Shown here: positions 1 through 8,686 of the stretch, piece by piece | How positions within the stretch are numbered: position 1 is the first letter of the stretch | How the letters are laid out: each line of letters starts with the position of its first letter | Source: Suilimivivens sp045586385 | GTDB taxonomy: Bacteria; Bacillota; Clostridia; Lachnospirales; Lachnospiraceae | Direction: 5' to 3' | DNA: 54,345 nucleotides | NCBI GenBank assembly: GCA_045586385.1 | Contig: JAZNAE010000003.1 | Coordinates: 1 to 54,345, forward strand | Made by a program: the position numbers and the translations under genes | Notes under the pieces: model-generated | What the model saw: only the letters and a program-made list of their open reading frames with translations | Database searches by the model: none | Told to the model about the DNA's origin: nothing

Positions 1-1
1 A

Positions 2-1912
2 CATGATCGGGAAAAGATTGCTGTGGTAGGAAGAAATGGTTGTGGTAAAACCACCCTACTAAAGTTGATTGCCGGGGATATACATATGAGTAATCTGGAC
101 AGTGACGAAGAGTGCGGTATCGTGATGGCGGGAAAGCAGGACATTGCGTTCCTGCGACAAATCAGTTTTCCGGATGGTGAAGTGACGGTGGAGGAAGAAA
201 TAAAGAAAACCTTTGCGCCGGTGTTTGCTTGTGAAAAGCGCATGGCAGAGTTAGAGGAACTGATGCAGGAAGAGGGAGAAAGTTCGGCTCTGTTTGGAGA
301 GTATGATTTTTTACAGAAGAAGATGGAAGCATTGCAGGGATATACTTGGAAAAGGGATATGGAGGTCATGTTCCAACAGTTTGGGTTTGTGTTAGAGGAT
401 TTGCAAAGACCTATCGGAAGCTTTTCGGGCGGACAACAGACCAAGGTAGCGTTTATTAAACTTTTGCTAAGTAGGCCTGATATTATGCTTCTGGATGAGC
501 CCACCAACCACTTGGATTTGCCTACCATTGAATGGCTGGAAAATTATCTGAGAAGTTATGATAAAGCGGTTGTGATTGTTTCTCATGACAGAATGTTTTT
601 GGACCGGATTATTGATGTGACTTATGAAATTGAGTATCATCGCATGAAAAGATATCCGGGGAATTATTCCGCATTTCTCAAGCGTAAGGAAGAGGATTTG
701 TTGAAGCAGGAAAAGGATTATGAACTTCAGCAGAAGGAAATACAAAGGCTGACGGAGTGGATAGAAATGTGGAAAAACACGCCTACCAAGGTGGCGGCAA
801 CCCGCTCCAAGAGAATGGCTATTGAGCATATGGTAAAGATTGAAAAGCCCAGACGTTTTGATACCAAAACATTCCACATAATGTTTAAGCCAAGGATGGA
901 GAGCTATTCGGATGTATTGATTGCAAAAAATTTGAATATTGGTTATGACAGTGTGCTCAGTCAGGTCAATTTTCATTTGCGTAAGAAGGAACGCTTGGCG
1001 ATTTTGGGTGAAAATGGCAAGGGAAAGTCCACTTTGTTGAAAACATTGGTAGAAATCGTACCTCCTTTGGGAGGAAGTTTTGTTATAGGTCAGAATGTGG
1101 AATATGGATATTTTGACCAGCAAAAAGCAGTAGTGGATGATGCAGATCCCAATCAGACCGTGTTGGAGAATTTTTGGGAAGTGTATCCGGATTTAAAAAG
1201 AGAAGAAGTGCGTAGTGCCCTGGGAAACTTCTTGTTTTCCGGTGAGGAAGTGGGGAAACTGATGGGGCAGCTTTCCGGTGGGGAAAAAGTACGTTTGGCT
1301 CTTTGTAAGATGATGCAGACCAAACCTAATCTGCTGATATTGGATGAGCCTACCAATCATATGGATATTATGGGCAAGCAGGCATTGGAACAAATGTTGC
1401 AGGTATTTGAAGGCACGGTTCTTTTTGTGTCTCACGACCGGTATTTTATCAAGCAGGTAGCTACGGGGATTTTGGAGTTTGGCAAGGATAAGGTAACCCA
1501 ATATGACTGCGGTTATGAGGAGTATTTGGCAGAAAAACAGAAACGGGAGAATCTGAACAGAACAGATTCGGGGAAGGGAAATGCAACATCTTCCGGTTTG
1601 AATAAAAATGACGGTGAGAAAGAAAAGAAGAATTCGGGACCTACACTTCAGGATGTATTTAACAAAAAAGAATATTACAATCCCGGCAAGGTGAAATCCC
1701 GTCTGCTTAAACAGTTGGAAAAGTATTACAAGCAATTGGCAGAAAGCGAAGAGAAAGTAAATGAACTGAAGCTTCGGTTGATGGATTCGGCATTGGCATC
1801 AGATTATCAGACGCTTATGGAATTGCAAACTGAATTGGATGCAGAGGAGCATCTTCAGGAGAGTCTTTTGGAGAGAATGCTGGAAACGGAGACTGAACTG
1901 GAAGAGTTGTAA
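2..1912 (+). CDS. ABC-F family ATPase, 5'-truncated by window edge
   Basis: The reading frame is open to the first bases of the window and already encodes the strand leading into the first Walker A, so the true start lies upstream; the GTG at 23 is internal. Two ATP-binding cassettes are visible: Walker A GRNGCGKTT, signature FSGGQQTK and Walker B IMLLDEPTNH in the first, then GENGKGKST, LSGGEKVRL and LLILDEPTNH in the second. They are joined by a charged linker of about 80 residues and followed by a Lys/Glu-rich coiled-coil tail (last ~70 residues). There are no membrane segments. Duplicated cassettes on one soluble chain define ABC-F proteins, which bind the ribosomal E site and act in translation or ribosome protection. 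The tail resembles YdiF/Uup-type members; whether this copy gives antibiotic protection cannot be judged. No convincing terminator follows. Confidence 0.93.
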   Translation, partial: HDREKIAVVGRNGCGKTTLLKLIAGDIHMSNLDSDEECGIVMAGKQDIAFLRQISFPDGEVTVEEEIKKTFAPVFACEKRMAELEELMQEEGESSALFGEYDFLQKKMEALQGYTWKRDMEVMFQQFGFVLEDLQRPIGSFSGGQQTKVAFIKLLLSRPDIMLLDEPTNHLDLPTIEWLENYLRSYDKAVVIVSHDRMFLDRIIDVTYEIEYHRMKRYPGNYSAFLKRKEEDLLKQEKDYELQQKEIQRLTEWIEMWKNTPTKVAATRSKRMAIEHMVKIEKPRRFDTKTFHIMFKPRMESYSDVLIAKNLNIGYDSVLSQVNFHLRKKERLAILGENGKGKSTLLKTLVEIVPPLGGSFVIGQNVEYGYFDQQKAVVDDADPNQTVLENFWEVYPDLKREEVRSALGNFLFSGEEVGKLMGQLSGGEKVRLALCKMMQTKPNLLILDEPTNHMDIMGKQALEQMLQVFEGTVLFVSHDRYFIKQVATGILEFGKDKVTQYDCGYEEYLAEKQKRENLNRTDSGKGNATSSGLNKNDGEKEKKNSGPTLQDVFNKKEYYNPGKVKSRLLKQLEKYYKQLAESEEKVNELKLRLMDSALASDYQTLMELQTELDAEEHLQESLLERMLETETELEEL

Positions 1913-1967
1913 GAAGCGTTTTGATTATTTTTGCCGGTCTTTATTTTATTGCTTAAGTGTGATATAG

Positions 1968-1995
1968 TTAAAAAAATTACTTTTATTATTATAAT
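1968..1995 (+). promoter_or_regulatory. Possible sigma-A promoter for alcohol dehydrogenase
   Basis: A perfect TATAAT lies at 1990-1995 with a weak TTAAAA at 1968-1973, 16 nt upstream, in an AT-rich gap. The gene start is 55 nt downstream. The -35 match is poor and AT-rich DNA gives chance matches. Confidence 0.4.
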
Positions 1996-2049
1996 TGTAA
2001 TAAAAATCTATGGGGTCAAATTTCATACAAAAAATATGGGAGGTCTACA

Positions 2050-3228
2050 ATGAATAATTTTAAGTATTACACACCAACAAAAGTAGTATTTGGAAAAGGA
2101 ACAGAAAAACAGGTAGCGGAATTAATTAAGGAATTCGGCGGGAAAAAAGTATTGATTCATTATGGCGGCGGAAGCGTAATCCGCTCGGGATTACTGCAGA
2201 CAGTGACAGATATTCTTGATGATGCCGGAATTTCTTATATTTTACTCGGAGGTGCAGTTCCGAATCCTCGTTTGGGCTTGGTTTATGAAGGTATAGATTT
2301 ATGCAAGAAGGAAGGAATTGATTTCATTCTTGCTGTAGGCGGAGGAAGTGCCATCGATTCTGCCAAGGCTATTGGTTATGGCGTTGCTAATGAAGGAGAT
2401 GTGTGGGATTTCTATGATTACAAGAGAGAAGCCACAGGATGTCTTCCGCTGGGAGTTATCCTGACTTTATCTGCAACAGGCAGTGAAATGAGTGATTCAT
2501 CAGTAATTACAAAGGAAGAAGGACTGGTAAAGCGTGGATACAGCAGTGATTTCAGCCGACCGAAATTTGCTATTATGAATCCGGAGCTTACAATGACACT
2601 TCCCGATTATCAGACAGCCTGCGGTTGTACGGACATTATGATGCACACGATGGAAAGATATTTTACACAGGGGGCCAATTTAGAAATCACAGATGCAATA
2701 GCGGAAGGCTTGCTTCGTACTGTTATGAATAATGCGAAGATTCTTGTAAAGGATCCGAAGAACTATGAAGCCAGAGCAGAAGTAATGTGGGCAGGAAGCC
2801 TTGCTCATAATGATTTGACAGGCTGCGGTAATGACGGTGGAGATTGGATGGCTCACAAATTAGAGCATGAATTGGGAGGATTGTTTGATGTGGCGCATGG
2901 CGCAGGTCTTGCAGCAGTGTGGGGAAGCTGGGCGAGATATGTATATTTGAATTGTCTTCCGAGATTCAAAAAGTTTGCAATTAATGTTATGGGCGTTGAA
3001 AACAATGGCTCTGATGAAGAAATTGCATTAAAAGGAATTGAGGCAATGGAAGATTTCTATCGCGAAATTCATATGCCTACTAATCTGCGCGAATTGGGGG
3101 TTGATGCAACAGATGAGCAGTTAGTAGAAATGGCGCATAAATGTGCTGTAGGCGTAGGCGGAGCAATGGGTTCTGCCAAATTATTGGATGAGCAGGATAT
3201 GCTTGCTATTTTCAGGGCTTGCAGATAG
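2050..3228 (+). CDS. Iron-containing alcohol dehydrogenase (BdhA/YqhD type)
   Basis: This 392-residue protein has the length and layout of group III metal-dependent alcohol dehydrogenases of the butanol dehydrogenase/YqhD branch, cytosolic enzymes that reduce aldehydes to alcohols with NAD(P)H. The dinucleotide-binding GGGSAIDSAK is at about residues 97-106 and SATGSEM follows near 140. The four expected metal ligands are present as D195, H199, H269 and H283, with the family spacing. An ATG preceded by GGGAGG supports the start. It stands between an ABC-F gene and a chemoreceptor with no obvious partner, so a role in fermentative redox balance or aldehyde detoxification is inferred from the family. 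NADH versus NADPH preference cannot be read with confidence. Confidence 0.93.
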   Translation: MNNFKYYTPTKVVFGKGTEKQVAELIKEFGGKKVLIHYGGGSVIRSGLLQTVTDILDDAGISYILLGGAVPNPRLGLVYEGIDLCKKEGIDFILAVGGGSAIDSAKAIGYGVANEGDVWDFYDYKREATGCLPLGVILTLSATGSEMSDSSVITKEEGLVKRGYSSDFSRPKFAIMNPELTMTLPDYQTACGCTDIMMHTMERYFTQGANLEITDAIAEGLLRTVMNNAKILVKDPKNYEARAEVMWAGSLAHNDLTGCGNDGGDWMAHKLEHELGGLFDVAHGAGLAAVWGSWARYVYLNCLPRFKKFAINVMGVENNGSDEEIALKGIEAMEDFYREIHMPTNLRELGVDATDEQLVEMAHKCAVGVGGAMGSAKLLDEQDMLAIFRACR

Positions 3229-3274
3229 AACAATCATTATGCTTAGAAAAAATGCCTAGAATAGGAGGGGACTT

Positions 3275-5239
3275 ATGGGAAAAGCGACAATTAAAGGAAG
3301 AATTATTTTGTATGTTGCATTAAGTACCATTCTGATCATTGTAGTGACGGCAGTAATTAACAGTATTGTACTTAATACTGCGCTGAAAACAAGCGAACAT
3401 AATGTGCTGATCACAGAAGCAGAAAACACCGGTGATGTCATTGACGAGTGGATGACCAGACAGGGCGATATTATAGAAACAATGAAGTGCGCACTGGAAA
3501 GAATGGATAAAGATGACACAGAAGCGATTATGGATTTTCTGGAAGTAAACCTTGCAAATAATAGTGATGCTCTTATGTATTACTGCTGTTTCGGATATCA
3601 TGGCGGTGCATTTCCGGCAGATCATTCAACGATTGATCTTGATCCAACAACACGAGGCTGGTGGTCAGAAGCAATTTCAAAAGGCTCATTGATTTATACT
3701 GCGCCATACACGGATTTGGTTACAAAACAGATGATTGTGTCTATAGCAGTACCTTGTGAAATCGAGGGAGAGCAGGCAGTTGTTCTGGCAGATGTTACAA
3801 TTGATGCCTTAATTGAAATGGTAAAGAATGTCAGCGCAGACGAAAGTGTGCAGACGTTTCTTTTGGGAAAAGATAACAGTGTCATCACACATGAAAATGA
3901 AGAATTTCTGCCCAAAGAACAAGGAAGCACTATTTTAAGTGATGTTGTGCCGATAAATCTTGAAAGTGGGGGTATTACCTCCTTTAAGGACTATGATGGT
4001 AAAGAAAAATATTGTGTAGTTAAGACAATTGATGCAACGGGATGGAAATTGGGAATTACACAGAATCATTCAGTTATTGATAACAAAATAAGAAATAATC
4101 TGGTGATTCCTCTCATTGCAGATGTGTTATTATTGGCTGCGTCGATTATTGTTTTAAATATAGTGGTTTCCATTATGCTAAAGCCGCTGAGCGAATTGAA
4201 AAAATTTATTAAAGAAAAAGTAATAGGCAAACAGAATTGCAAAGATGAAAAATCTGAAGTAAAAGAAATCAGTTATCTGTTGGATGAATTGGAAAATAGA
4301 ATTATATCAACAATCCGTAAAACCAAGGATGAGACTGCAAATATTAAGAAAATGGTATTCGGAACAAATGAAAATGTTTCTAAAATGAGCGGGAATATCA
4401 TGGAAATCAGTTCTATCATGGAAGAGACCGGAGCGAGTGTAGCAGTACAGACGCAGAGCATAGGAGATATAGACAGTACTTGTAAAGATGTTACCGTTGC
4501 TATTGATGAACTGGCTGAAAAAGCAGAAAATATTACTTTACGGGCTGATGAAATTATTGAACGTGTGGAACATATGGTTCCGGAGGTCTTAGAGGATAAG
4601 GCAAGTGCGATTAAAGTGACCATGGACAGTAGGGAAAAACTAAAAACTGCCATTGAGGAAACGAAAGTGATTACACAGATTGTAGAGGTGTCACAAGCAA
4701 TTAGTGAAATTGCAAGCCAGACCAATCTGCTTTCCTTAAATGCATCCATTGAAGCTGCAAGAGCCGGTGAGGCAGGCAGAGGGTTTGCAGTAGTTGCGGA
4801 AGAAATTAAGAAACTGAGTGAAACCACGGGAAGTGAAATCGGAAAGGTAAATGCACTGACGGAGAAAGTGTTAGGAAGTGTAGGTGCGCTTTCAGAAGCA
4901 AGCAACCATATTATTTCTTTCCTTGATGAAGTGGTGCTAAAGGATTATGACAAGCTGGAAACGCTTGCGGATAATTATAAAGAGGATGCCACTTATTATG
5001 CGCAGGTTAGTAATGTGGTAAGTGAAAGCACAAAGGAATTACGAAGTGCCATTGTCAGTATCAATGAAATTTTGGATACCATTAATCTGTCACAGAAGGA
5101 ATTGGATAGTGCAGTACAGTCTGTAAATGGAAATTTACAGGAAATAACATATGCAAGTGAAACGGTTTCAACAGAAACACAGAATGTACTGGAGAGCGTT
5201 GATCTGCTACAAGAGACAATTCAACAATTTCAAGTATAA
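3275..5239 (+). CDS. Methyl-accepting chemotaxis protein with dCache-type sensor
   Basis: The 654-residue protein has an N-terminal membrane segment (about residues 10-32), an extracytoplasmic region to about 270 of the double-Cache kind (it contains a DPTTRGWW-like stretch and a PYTDLVTKQMIVSIAVP-like stretch), a second membrane segment (about 270-302) and a cytoplasmic signalling domain. The highly conserved hairpin tip, with SQTNLLSLNASIEAARAGE and GRGFAVVAEEIKKLS, is at about 472-515. It should bind a small ligand outside and control CheA. A strong GGAGGGG precedes the ATG. It is followed directly by a strong terminator. The ligand is unknown; dCache receptors often sense amino acids or organic acids. 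Confidence 0.95.
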   Translation: MGKATIKGRIILYVALSTILIIVVTAVINSIVLNTALKTSEHNVLITEAENTGDVIDEWMTRQGDIIETMKCALERMDKDDTEAIMDFLEVNLANNSDALMYYCCFGYHGGAFPADHSTIDLDPTTRGWWSEAISKGSLIYTAPYTDLVTKQMIVSIAVPCEIEGEQAVVLADVTIDALIEMVKNVSADESVQTFLLGKDNSVITHENEEFLPKEQGSTILSDVVPINLESGGITSFKDYDGKEKYCVVKTIDATGWKLGITQNHSVIDNKIRNNLVIPLIADVLLLAASIIVLNIVVSIMLKPLSELKKFIKEKVIGKQNCKDEKSEVKEISYLLDELENRIISTIRKTKDETANIKKMVFGTNENVSKMSGNIMEISSIMEETGASVAVQTQSIGDIDSTCKDVTVAIDELAEKAENITLRADEIIERVEHMVPEVLEDKASAIKVTMDSREKLKTAIEETKVITQIVEVSQAISEIASQTNLLSLNASIEAARAGEAGRGFAVVAEEIKKLSETTGSEIGKVNALTEKVLGSVGALSEASNHIISFLDEVVLKDYDKLETLADNYKEDATYYAQVSNVVSESTKELRSAIVSINEILDTINLSQKELDSAVQSVNGNLQEITYASETVSTETQNVLESVDLLQETIQQFQV

Positions 5240-5245
5240 TTGATA

Positions 5246-5277
5246 AGAAAAAGTGGACATAAAAGTCCACTTTTTCT
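5246..5277 (+). terminator. Intrinsic terminator after chemoreceptor gene
   Basis: A perfect 13-bp stem (left arm 5246-5258, right arm 5265-5277) with a 6-nt loop ATAAAA. The arms end in five A and five T residues, so the T-run is part of the stem, typical of AT-rich Firmicute terminators. The matching A-run would let it work in both directions. Confidence 0.9.
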
Positions 5278-5362
5278 GTGAGAAAATTTGTAACAAAATT
5301 GTATTTTGGTACTCTTATTGACAGAAACAGGAAATTGATTACCAAGAGAAAAGGAGTCTGTA

Positions 5363-5689
5363 ATGAAGACGGATTGCAATGTAATAAGGGATTTATTGCC
5401 GCTATATTATGACGGTTATACCAGAGACGGCAGTACACTGCTTGTACAAAATCATTTGAAGGAATGTACGAAGTGCCGTAAACTGTATGAAGAACTGCTT
5501 GCATCAGATGTGGTGGAGCAGGTTATATTTGATGAGGAAAAGGAATCAGAAAAGCAGGAGGTACTTAGGAAAAAGGCAAAGAAAATCCGCTGCGGCATTA
5601 CCGCTTTCCTTAGTGCGGTTACAGTGGGGTTGCTTATCCCGATTCTGTATTACATAGTAATATTTGTTTATAGTATTCTCCAAGGATAA
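5363..5689 (+). CDS. Small membrane-anchored zinc-finger anti-sigma-like protein
   Basis: The 108-residue product starts with the zinc anti-sigma (ZAS/zf-HC2) pattern: C5, a DLLPLYYDGY stretch, then H31-x3-C35-x2-C38. A Lys-rich linker is followed by one membrane segment near the C-terminus (about residues 78-104), with only a few residues beyond. It therefore has the sigma-binding half of an anti-sigma factor but no extracytoplasmic sensor. It lies 26 nt upstream of an ECF sigma gene that itself overlaps a second, larger ZAS protein, so all three are probably co-transcribed. AAAAGGAG precedes the ATG. It may be a second brake on the same sigma factor or part of a heteromeric anti-sigma. The interaction is inferred. 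Confidence 0.8.
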   Translation: MKTDCNVIRDLLPLYYDGYTRDGSTLLVQNHLKECTKCRKLYEELLASDVVEQVIFDEEKESEKQEVLRKKAKKIRCGITAFLSAVTVGLLIPILYYIVIFVYSILQG

Positions 5690-5715
5690 AACATGTTAAA
5701 GAGAGGAGTATGAAA

Positions 5716-6189
5716 GTGAACGATTTCGAAGAAATCTTCGCAAAGAACTATGACATTGTGTATGGTTATCTCTTTAAACAATGCGGAGAACACCATTTGA
5801 CTGAGGAAATTACCCAGCAGACCTTTTACAATGCCTTTTTACATATCGGAAAGTTTAGGAATGACTGTAAAATCAGTGTGTGGTTATGTCAGATTGCGAA
5901 GAATGAATTATATGCACATTATAAAAAAACAAAAAGAATTACAGAATTGCCGGAAGATTTGCCGGGAAGCGAAGATGAAATTTTAACGCGCCTGGAAAAT
6001 GATGAAATGAAGCAGCTTATACTTGAGAAAATCCATTGCCTCAAAGAGCCTTACCGAGAGGTATTCTACCTGCGGATTTTGGGGGATTTATCCTTTCGGG
6101 AGATTGCCAGAATTATGGGGAAGACTGAGAGCTTTGTGCGGGTTATCTATTACCGTGCCAGAATGCAGATTAAGGAGGAAATCACATGA
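5716..6189 (+). CDS. ECF-type RNA polymerase sigma factor
   Basis: About 157 residues with sigma region 2 near the N-terminus (NYDIVYGYLF, ITQQTFYNAF) and region 4 at the C-terminus (PYREVFYLRILGDLSFREIARIMGKT followed by a VIYYRAR helix). It lacks regions 1 and 3, as expected for ECF (sigma-70 group 4) factors. The Shine-Dalgarno AGGAG at 5704-5708 is 1 nt from the ATG at 5710 but 7 nt from the in-frame GTG at 5716, so the GTG start is preferred; using the ATG would add two residues. Its stop codon overlaps the ATG of the downstream anti-sigma gene (ATGA), implying translational coupling. The target regulon is unknown. Confidence 0.92.
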   Translation: MNDFEEIFAKNYDIVYGYLFKQCGEHHLTEEITQQTFYNAFLHIGKFRNDCKISVWLCQIAKNELYAHYKKTKRITELPEDLPGSEDEILTRLENDEMKQLILEKIHCLKEPYREVFYLRILGDLSFREIARIMGKTESFVRVIYYRARMQIKEEIT

Positions 6190-7097
6190 ACGAAAAGAGA
6201 ATAATTTGTGATGCAGTAATGGATTTGCTGCCTCTTTATGTAGAAAATGCATGTAGTCCGGAATCAGAAAAAATGATTTCTGAACATTTAGAAGAATGCC
6301 CGCTTTGCAAATCCTGTTTGAAAGAGTGGAAAGAAAAGGGAGAAATCAGTGAAAAGCAGGAAAAGCGGATTGCACGCAAACGTGTGAGACGGGAATTGCA
6401 GGGTGTCTTTTCCGACGTTCTTTTACGAATCAGCAGAGTGGTACGATTTGTTCCTCTTGTGATGTATGTGGTAATTGCATTTGTTCTTATCAAAATGGAG
6501 TTTTCCGGTGTGAAATATCCACATATCAGATGGGAAAACAAGGAGGGCTTTTTGTTTGTCGGATTGTATGAAGTACTGATACCATGCATTTGTCTTTTCT
6601 TTTGCTTTATAAAAGGAAAAAAGGTCTGGAAGTCACTGGGAACCATACTGGTGTCCATAGGATGTTCATGGTATCTGATTTTTATAAGTATAGTCGGTAT
6701 GCTGGGGGCAGGCATGCTGGTATCTGATTACACTTGTGATGTGTTGTGCTATGAAGAAGTGCTTGCAGAAAGACAAAGTGACGGAGAGTTTGCCATTTTT
6801 CCTGAAAAGATACCTGCAGGGGTGTCCGATGTGGAATTTGTTTATGAAAGGCTGAACGAATGGGATCCGGAGTACCGTATAGAGCTTAAACTCCGATTTT
6901 TGGAACGTACAGATTACGAAACGGAAATGGAGCGTTTAAATACTTCAAAGTATAAGAAAAATCTGTACGGAGAAGAGAAAGAAGGAGAAATCTGTTTTGT
7001 ATGTCATCACGGAAGTGATGAGGCGGTTTGTTATTATGATGAAGATACTTTGGAGATGTATTATGGGGTAAGGTTGGGGCGTTTTTGCACCCCGTAA
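6186..7097 (+). CDS. Multi-pass zinc-finger anti-sigma factor
   Basis: The 303-residue product has an N-terminal ZAS domain (C8, then H34-x3-C38-x2-C41) that would hold the ECF sigma factor encoded just upstream. About three membrane segments follow (roughly 80-100, 118-140 and 148-176), then an extracytoplasmic tail of about 125 residues that could be the sensor or site-1 cleavage region. The tail has no domain I recognise. The gene overlaps the sigma gene by four bases. A tail segment containing FPEKIP resembles a stretch in the decayed copy at 31627-31957, showing that the cassette was once duplicated. Confidence 0.85.
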   Translation: MNEKRIICDAVMDLLPLYVENACSPESEKMISEHLEECPLCKSCLKEWKEKGEISEKQEKRIARKRVRRELQGVFSDVLLRISRVVRFVPLVMYVVIAFVLIKMEFSGVKYPHIRWENKEGFLFVGLYEVLIPCICLFFCFIKGKKVWKSLGTILVSIGCSWYLIFISIVGMLGAGMLVSDYTCDVLCYEEVLAERQSDGEFAIFPEKIPAGVSDVEFVYERLNEWDPEYRIELKLRFLERTDYETEMERLNTSKYKKNLYGEEKEGEICFVCHHGSDEAVCYYDEDTLEMYYGVRLGRFCTP

Positions 7098-7143
7098 AAT
7101 TCGGAAAAAAAGAAACGATTTCAGTACCATTAAAGACAGAATG

Positions 7144-7152
7144 TGCTATAAT
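7144..7152 (+). promoter_or_regulatory. Extended -10 promoter for acyltransferase operon
   Basis: The exact extended -10 sequence TGCTATAAT lies 35 nt before the MBOAT start codon, with no good -35 at 16-18 nt. The same nonamer occurs in the cellulase promoter (32004-32012). Confidence 0.6.
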
Positions 7153-7186
7153 AGGAAATGTAAAAATTTGAAAAGAAGGTTACGAG

Positions 7187-8674
7187 ATGCTTTTTAGTTC
7201 TATGATATTCGTTTGGGTATTTTTACCCATAGTATTAATCGGTAATTTCTGTTTATCCCTGATAAAGTATAAAAATGAAGAAACCGGAATTAAGGTGAAA
7301 AATTTATTTTTACTTGTTGCCAGCCTTGTATTTTATGCATGGGGGGAAATAAATTATCTCTTTATTATTCTGAGTTCCATTTTGCTTAATTATGTGGGGG
7401 GAATACTCGTCAGCAGAGCAGAAAGGTATCGGAAATGTAAGCTGGCATTGGTTATTGCCCTGAATATCGGTATTTTGTTTGTGTTTAAATATTTTAATAT
7501 GCTGGTAATCATTCTTGAGTCCATGATAAATTTTGAAGGCAATGTAGGAACGCTACTTCAAAATATGCTCAGCATGAAAGGCACAGGAGAATTAGGACTT
7601 CCTTACATAGTGCTTCCCATAGGCATTTCATTTTTTACCTTTCAGGCAATGTCCTATGTCATTGATGTGTATCAAAAGAAGGCAGAGGTACAGAAAAACT
7701 TTGGAGACTATGCATTATACGTATCCTTTTTTCCGCAGCTGGTGGCAGGACCCATTGTAAAATACAGCGATATAGCAGAGCAGCTTAAAAAGAGAAAAGA
7801 AACTATTGCATTGTTTGTAAGCGGACAGAAACGGTTTTGTTACGGGATAGCCAAAAAAGTTTTGCTTGCCAATACCTTTGGCGAGGTAGCAGACAATATA
7901 TGGGCAATGGATACAGCAGGGATTGGGCCGGCAGTGGCATGGCTTGGGATTCTTGCATATACATTGCAGATTTATTATGATTTTTCGGGATATTCCGATA
8001 TGGCAATCGGTATAGGCAGAATGTTGGGCTTTGAGTTTAAGGAGAACTTTCATTATCCGTACACTTCATTGTCTGTACAGGAATTTTGGAGAAGATGGCA
8101 TATATCATTATCTACCTGGTTTAGGGAATATGTGTACATACCTCTTGGCGGCAACAGAAAAGGAATGGCAAGGACCTGTCTCAATGTGTTTATTGTTTTT
8201 CTTTTGACGGGTATTTGGCATGGAGCAAACTTTACGTTTTTGATTTGGGGAATTATGTATGCATTCCTTTTGATTTTAGAAAGACTTTTTTGGGGAAAGA
8301 TATTGGAGAAAAATCCCGTAAAAATTTTTAATTGGATTTATTGCATGATGGCGGTAATCATCGGATGGGTATTTTTCCGCGCAGATAATGTGTTTCAGGC
8401 AGTTACATATTTGCAACAGATGTTTTCGATTGGTGGGGCAGAATCCTATTATTCCGTATTTTCCTATTTATCAATGAAAGTGTTGGTTGCTTTTGTAGTG
8501 GGAATTTTATTTGCCGGTTTCGTTCAAAGACCCTTAGCATCTGTGTATGAAAAAATTAAGAATACTATGCCTGTTATGGCTGTAGACTTATGTATTCAAA
8601 CGGTTGCACTTATTCTTTGTATTTTTATGATGGTAAGCGGAACATATAATCCGTTTATTTATTTCCAATTTTAG
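7187..8674 (+). CDS. MBOAT family membrane O-acyltransferase (DltB/AlgI-like)
   Basis: The 495-residue polytopic membrane protein carries the MBOAT hallmarks: FWRRWHISLSTWFREYVYIPLGG with H305, and the invariant histidine H345 within GIWHGANFTF. Family members move acyl groups, usually acetyl or alanyl, from a cytoplasmic donor across the membrane to cell-envelope or exported polysaccharides. The next gene encodes a DHHW/AlgX-like extracytoplasmic protein, the usual partner that completes transfer to the polymer. No dlt adenylation or carrier genes are present, so acetylation of a surface glycan is more likely than D-alanylation. The polymer is not identifiable from this window. Confidence 0.93.
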   Translation: MLFSSMIFVWVFLPIVLIGNFCLSLIKYKNEETGIKVKNLFLLVASLVFYAWGEINYLFIILSSILLNYVGGILVSRAERYRKCKLALVIALNIGILFVFKYFNMLVIILESMINFEGNVGTLLQNMLSMKGTGELGLPYIVLPIGISFFTFQAMSYVIDVYQKKAEVQKNFGDYALYVSFFPQLVAGPIVKYSDIAEQLKKRKETIALFVSGQKRFCYGIAKKVLLANTFGEVADNIWAMDTAGIGPAVAWLGILAYTLQIYYDFSGYSDMAIGIGRMLGFEFKENFHYPYTSLSVQEFWRRWHISLSTWFREYVYIPLGGNRKGMARTCLNVFIVFLLTGIWHGANFTFLIWGIMYAFLLILERLFWGKILEKNPVKIFNWIYCMMAVIIGWVFFRADNVFQAVTYLQQMFSIGGAESYYSVFSYLSMKVLVAFVVGILFAGFVQRPLASVYEKIKNTMPVMAVDLCIQTVALILCIFMMVSGTYNPFIYFQF

Positions 8675-8686
8675 GAGATGCCTGAT

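Noticed and set aside
467..1123. Minus-strand reading frames inside the ABC-F gene
   Set aside because: They are antisense shadows of a well-conserved gene, with no ribosome sites or recognisable domains.
1970..2010. AT-rich dyad upstream of the alcohol dehydrogenase as a Rex operator or terminator
   Set aside because: The paired arms are only about five bases and do not match the TTGTTAA-type Rex site.
5318..5323. TTGACA before the ECF cassette as a sigma-A -35
   Set aside because: No -10 resembling TATAAT lies 15-19 nt downstream.
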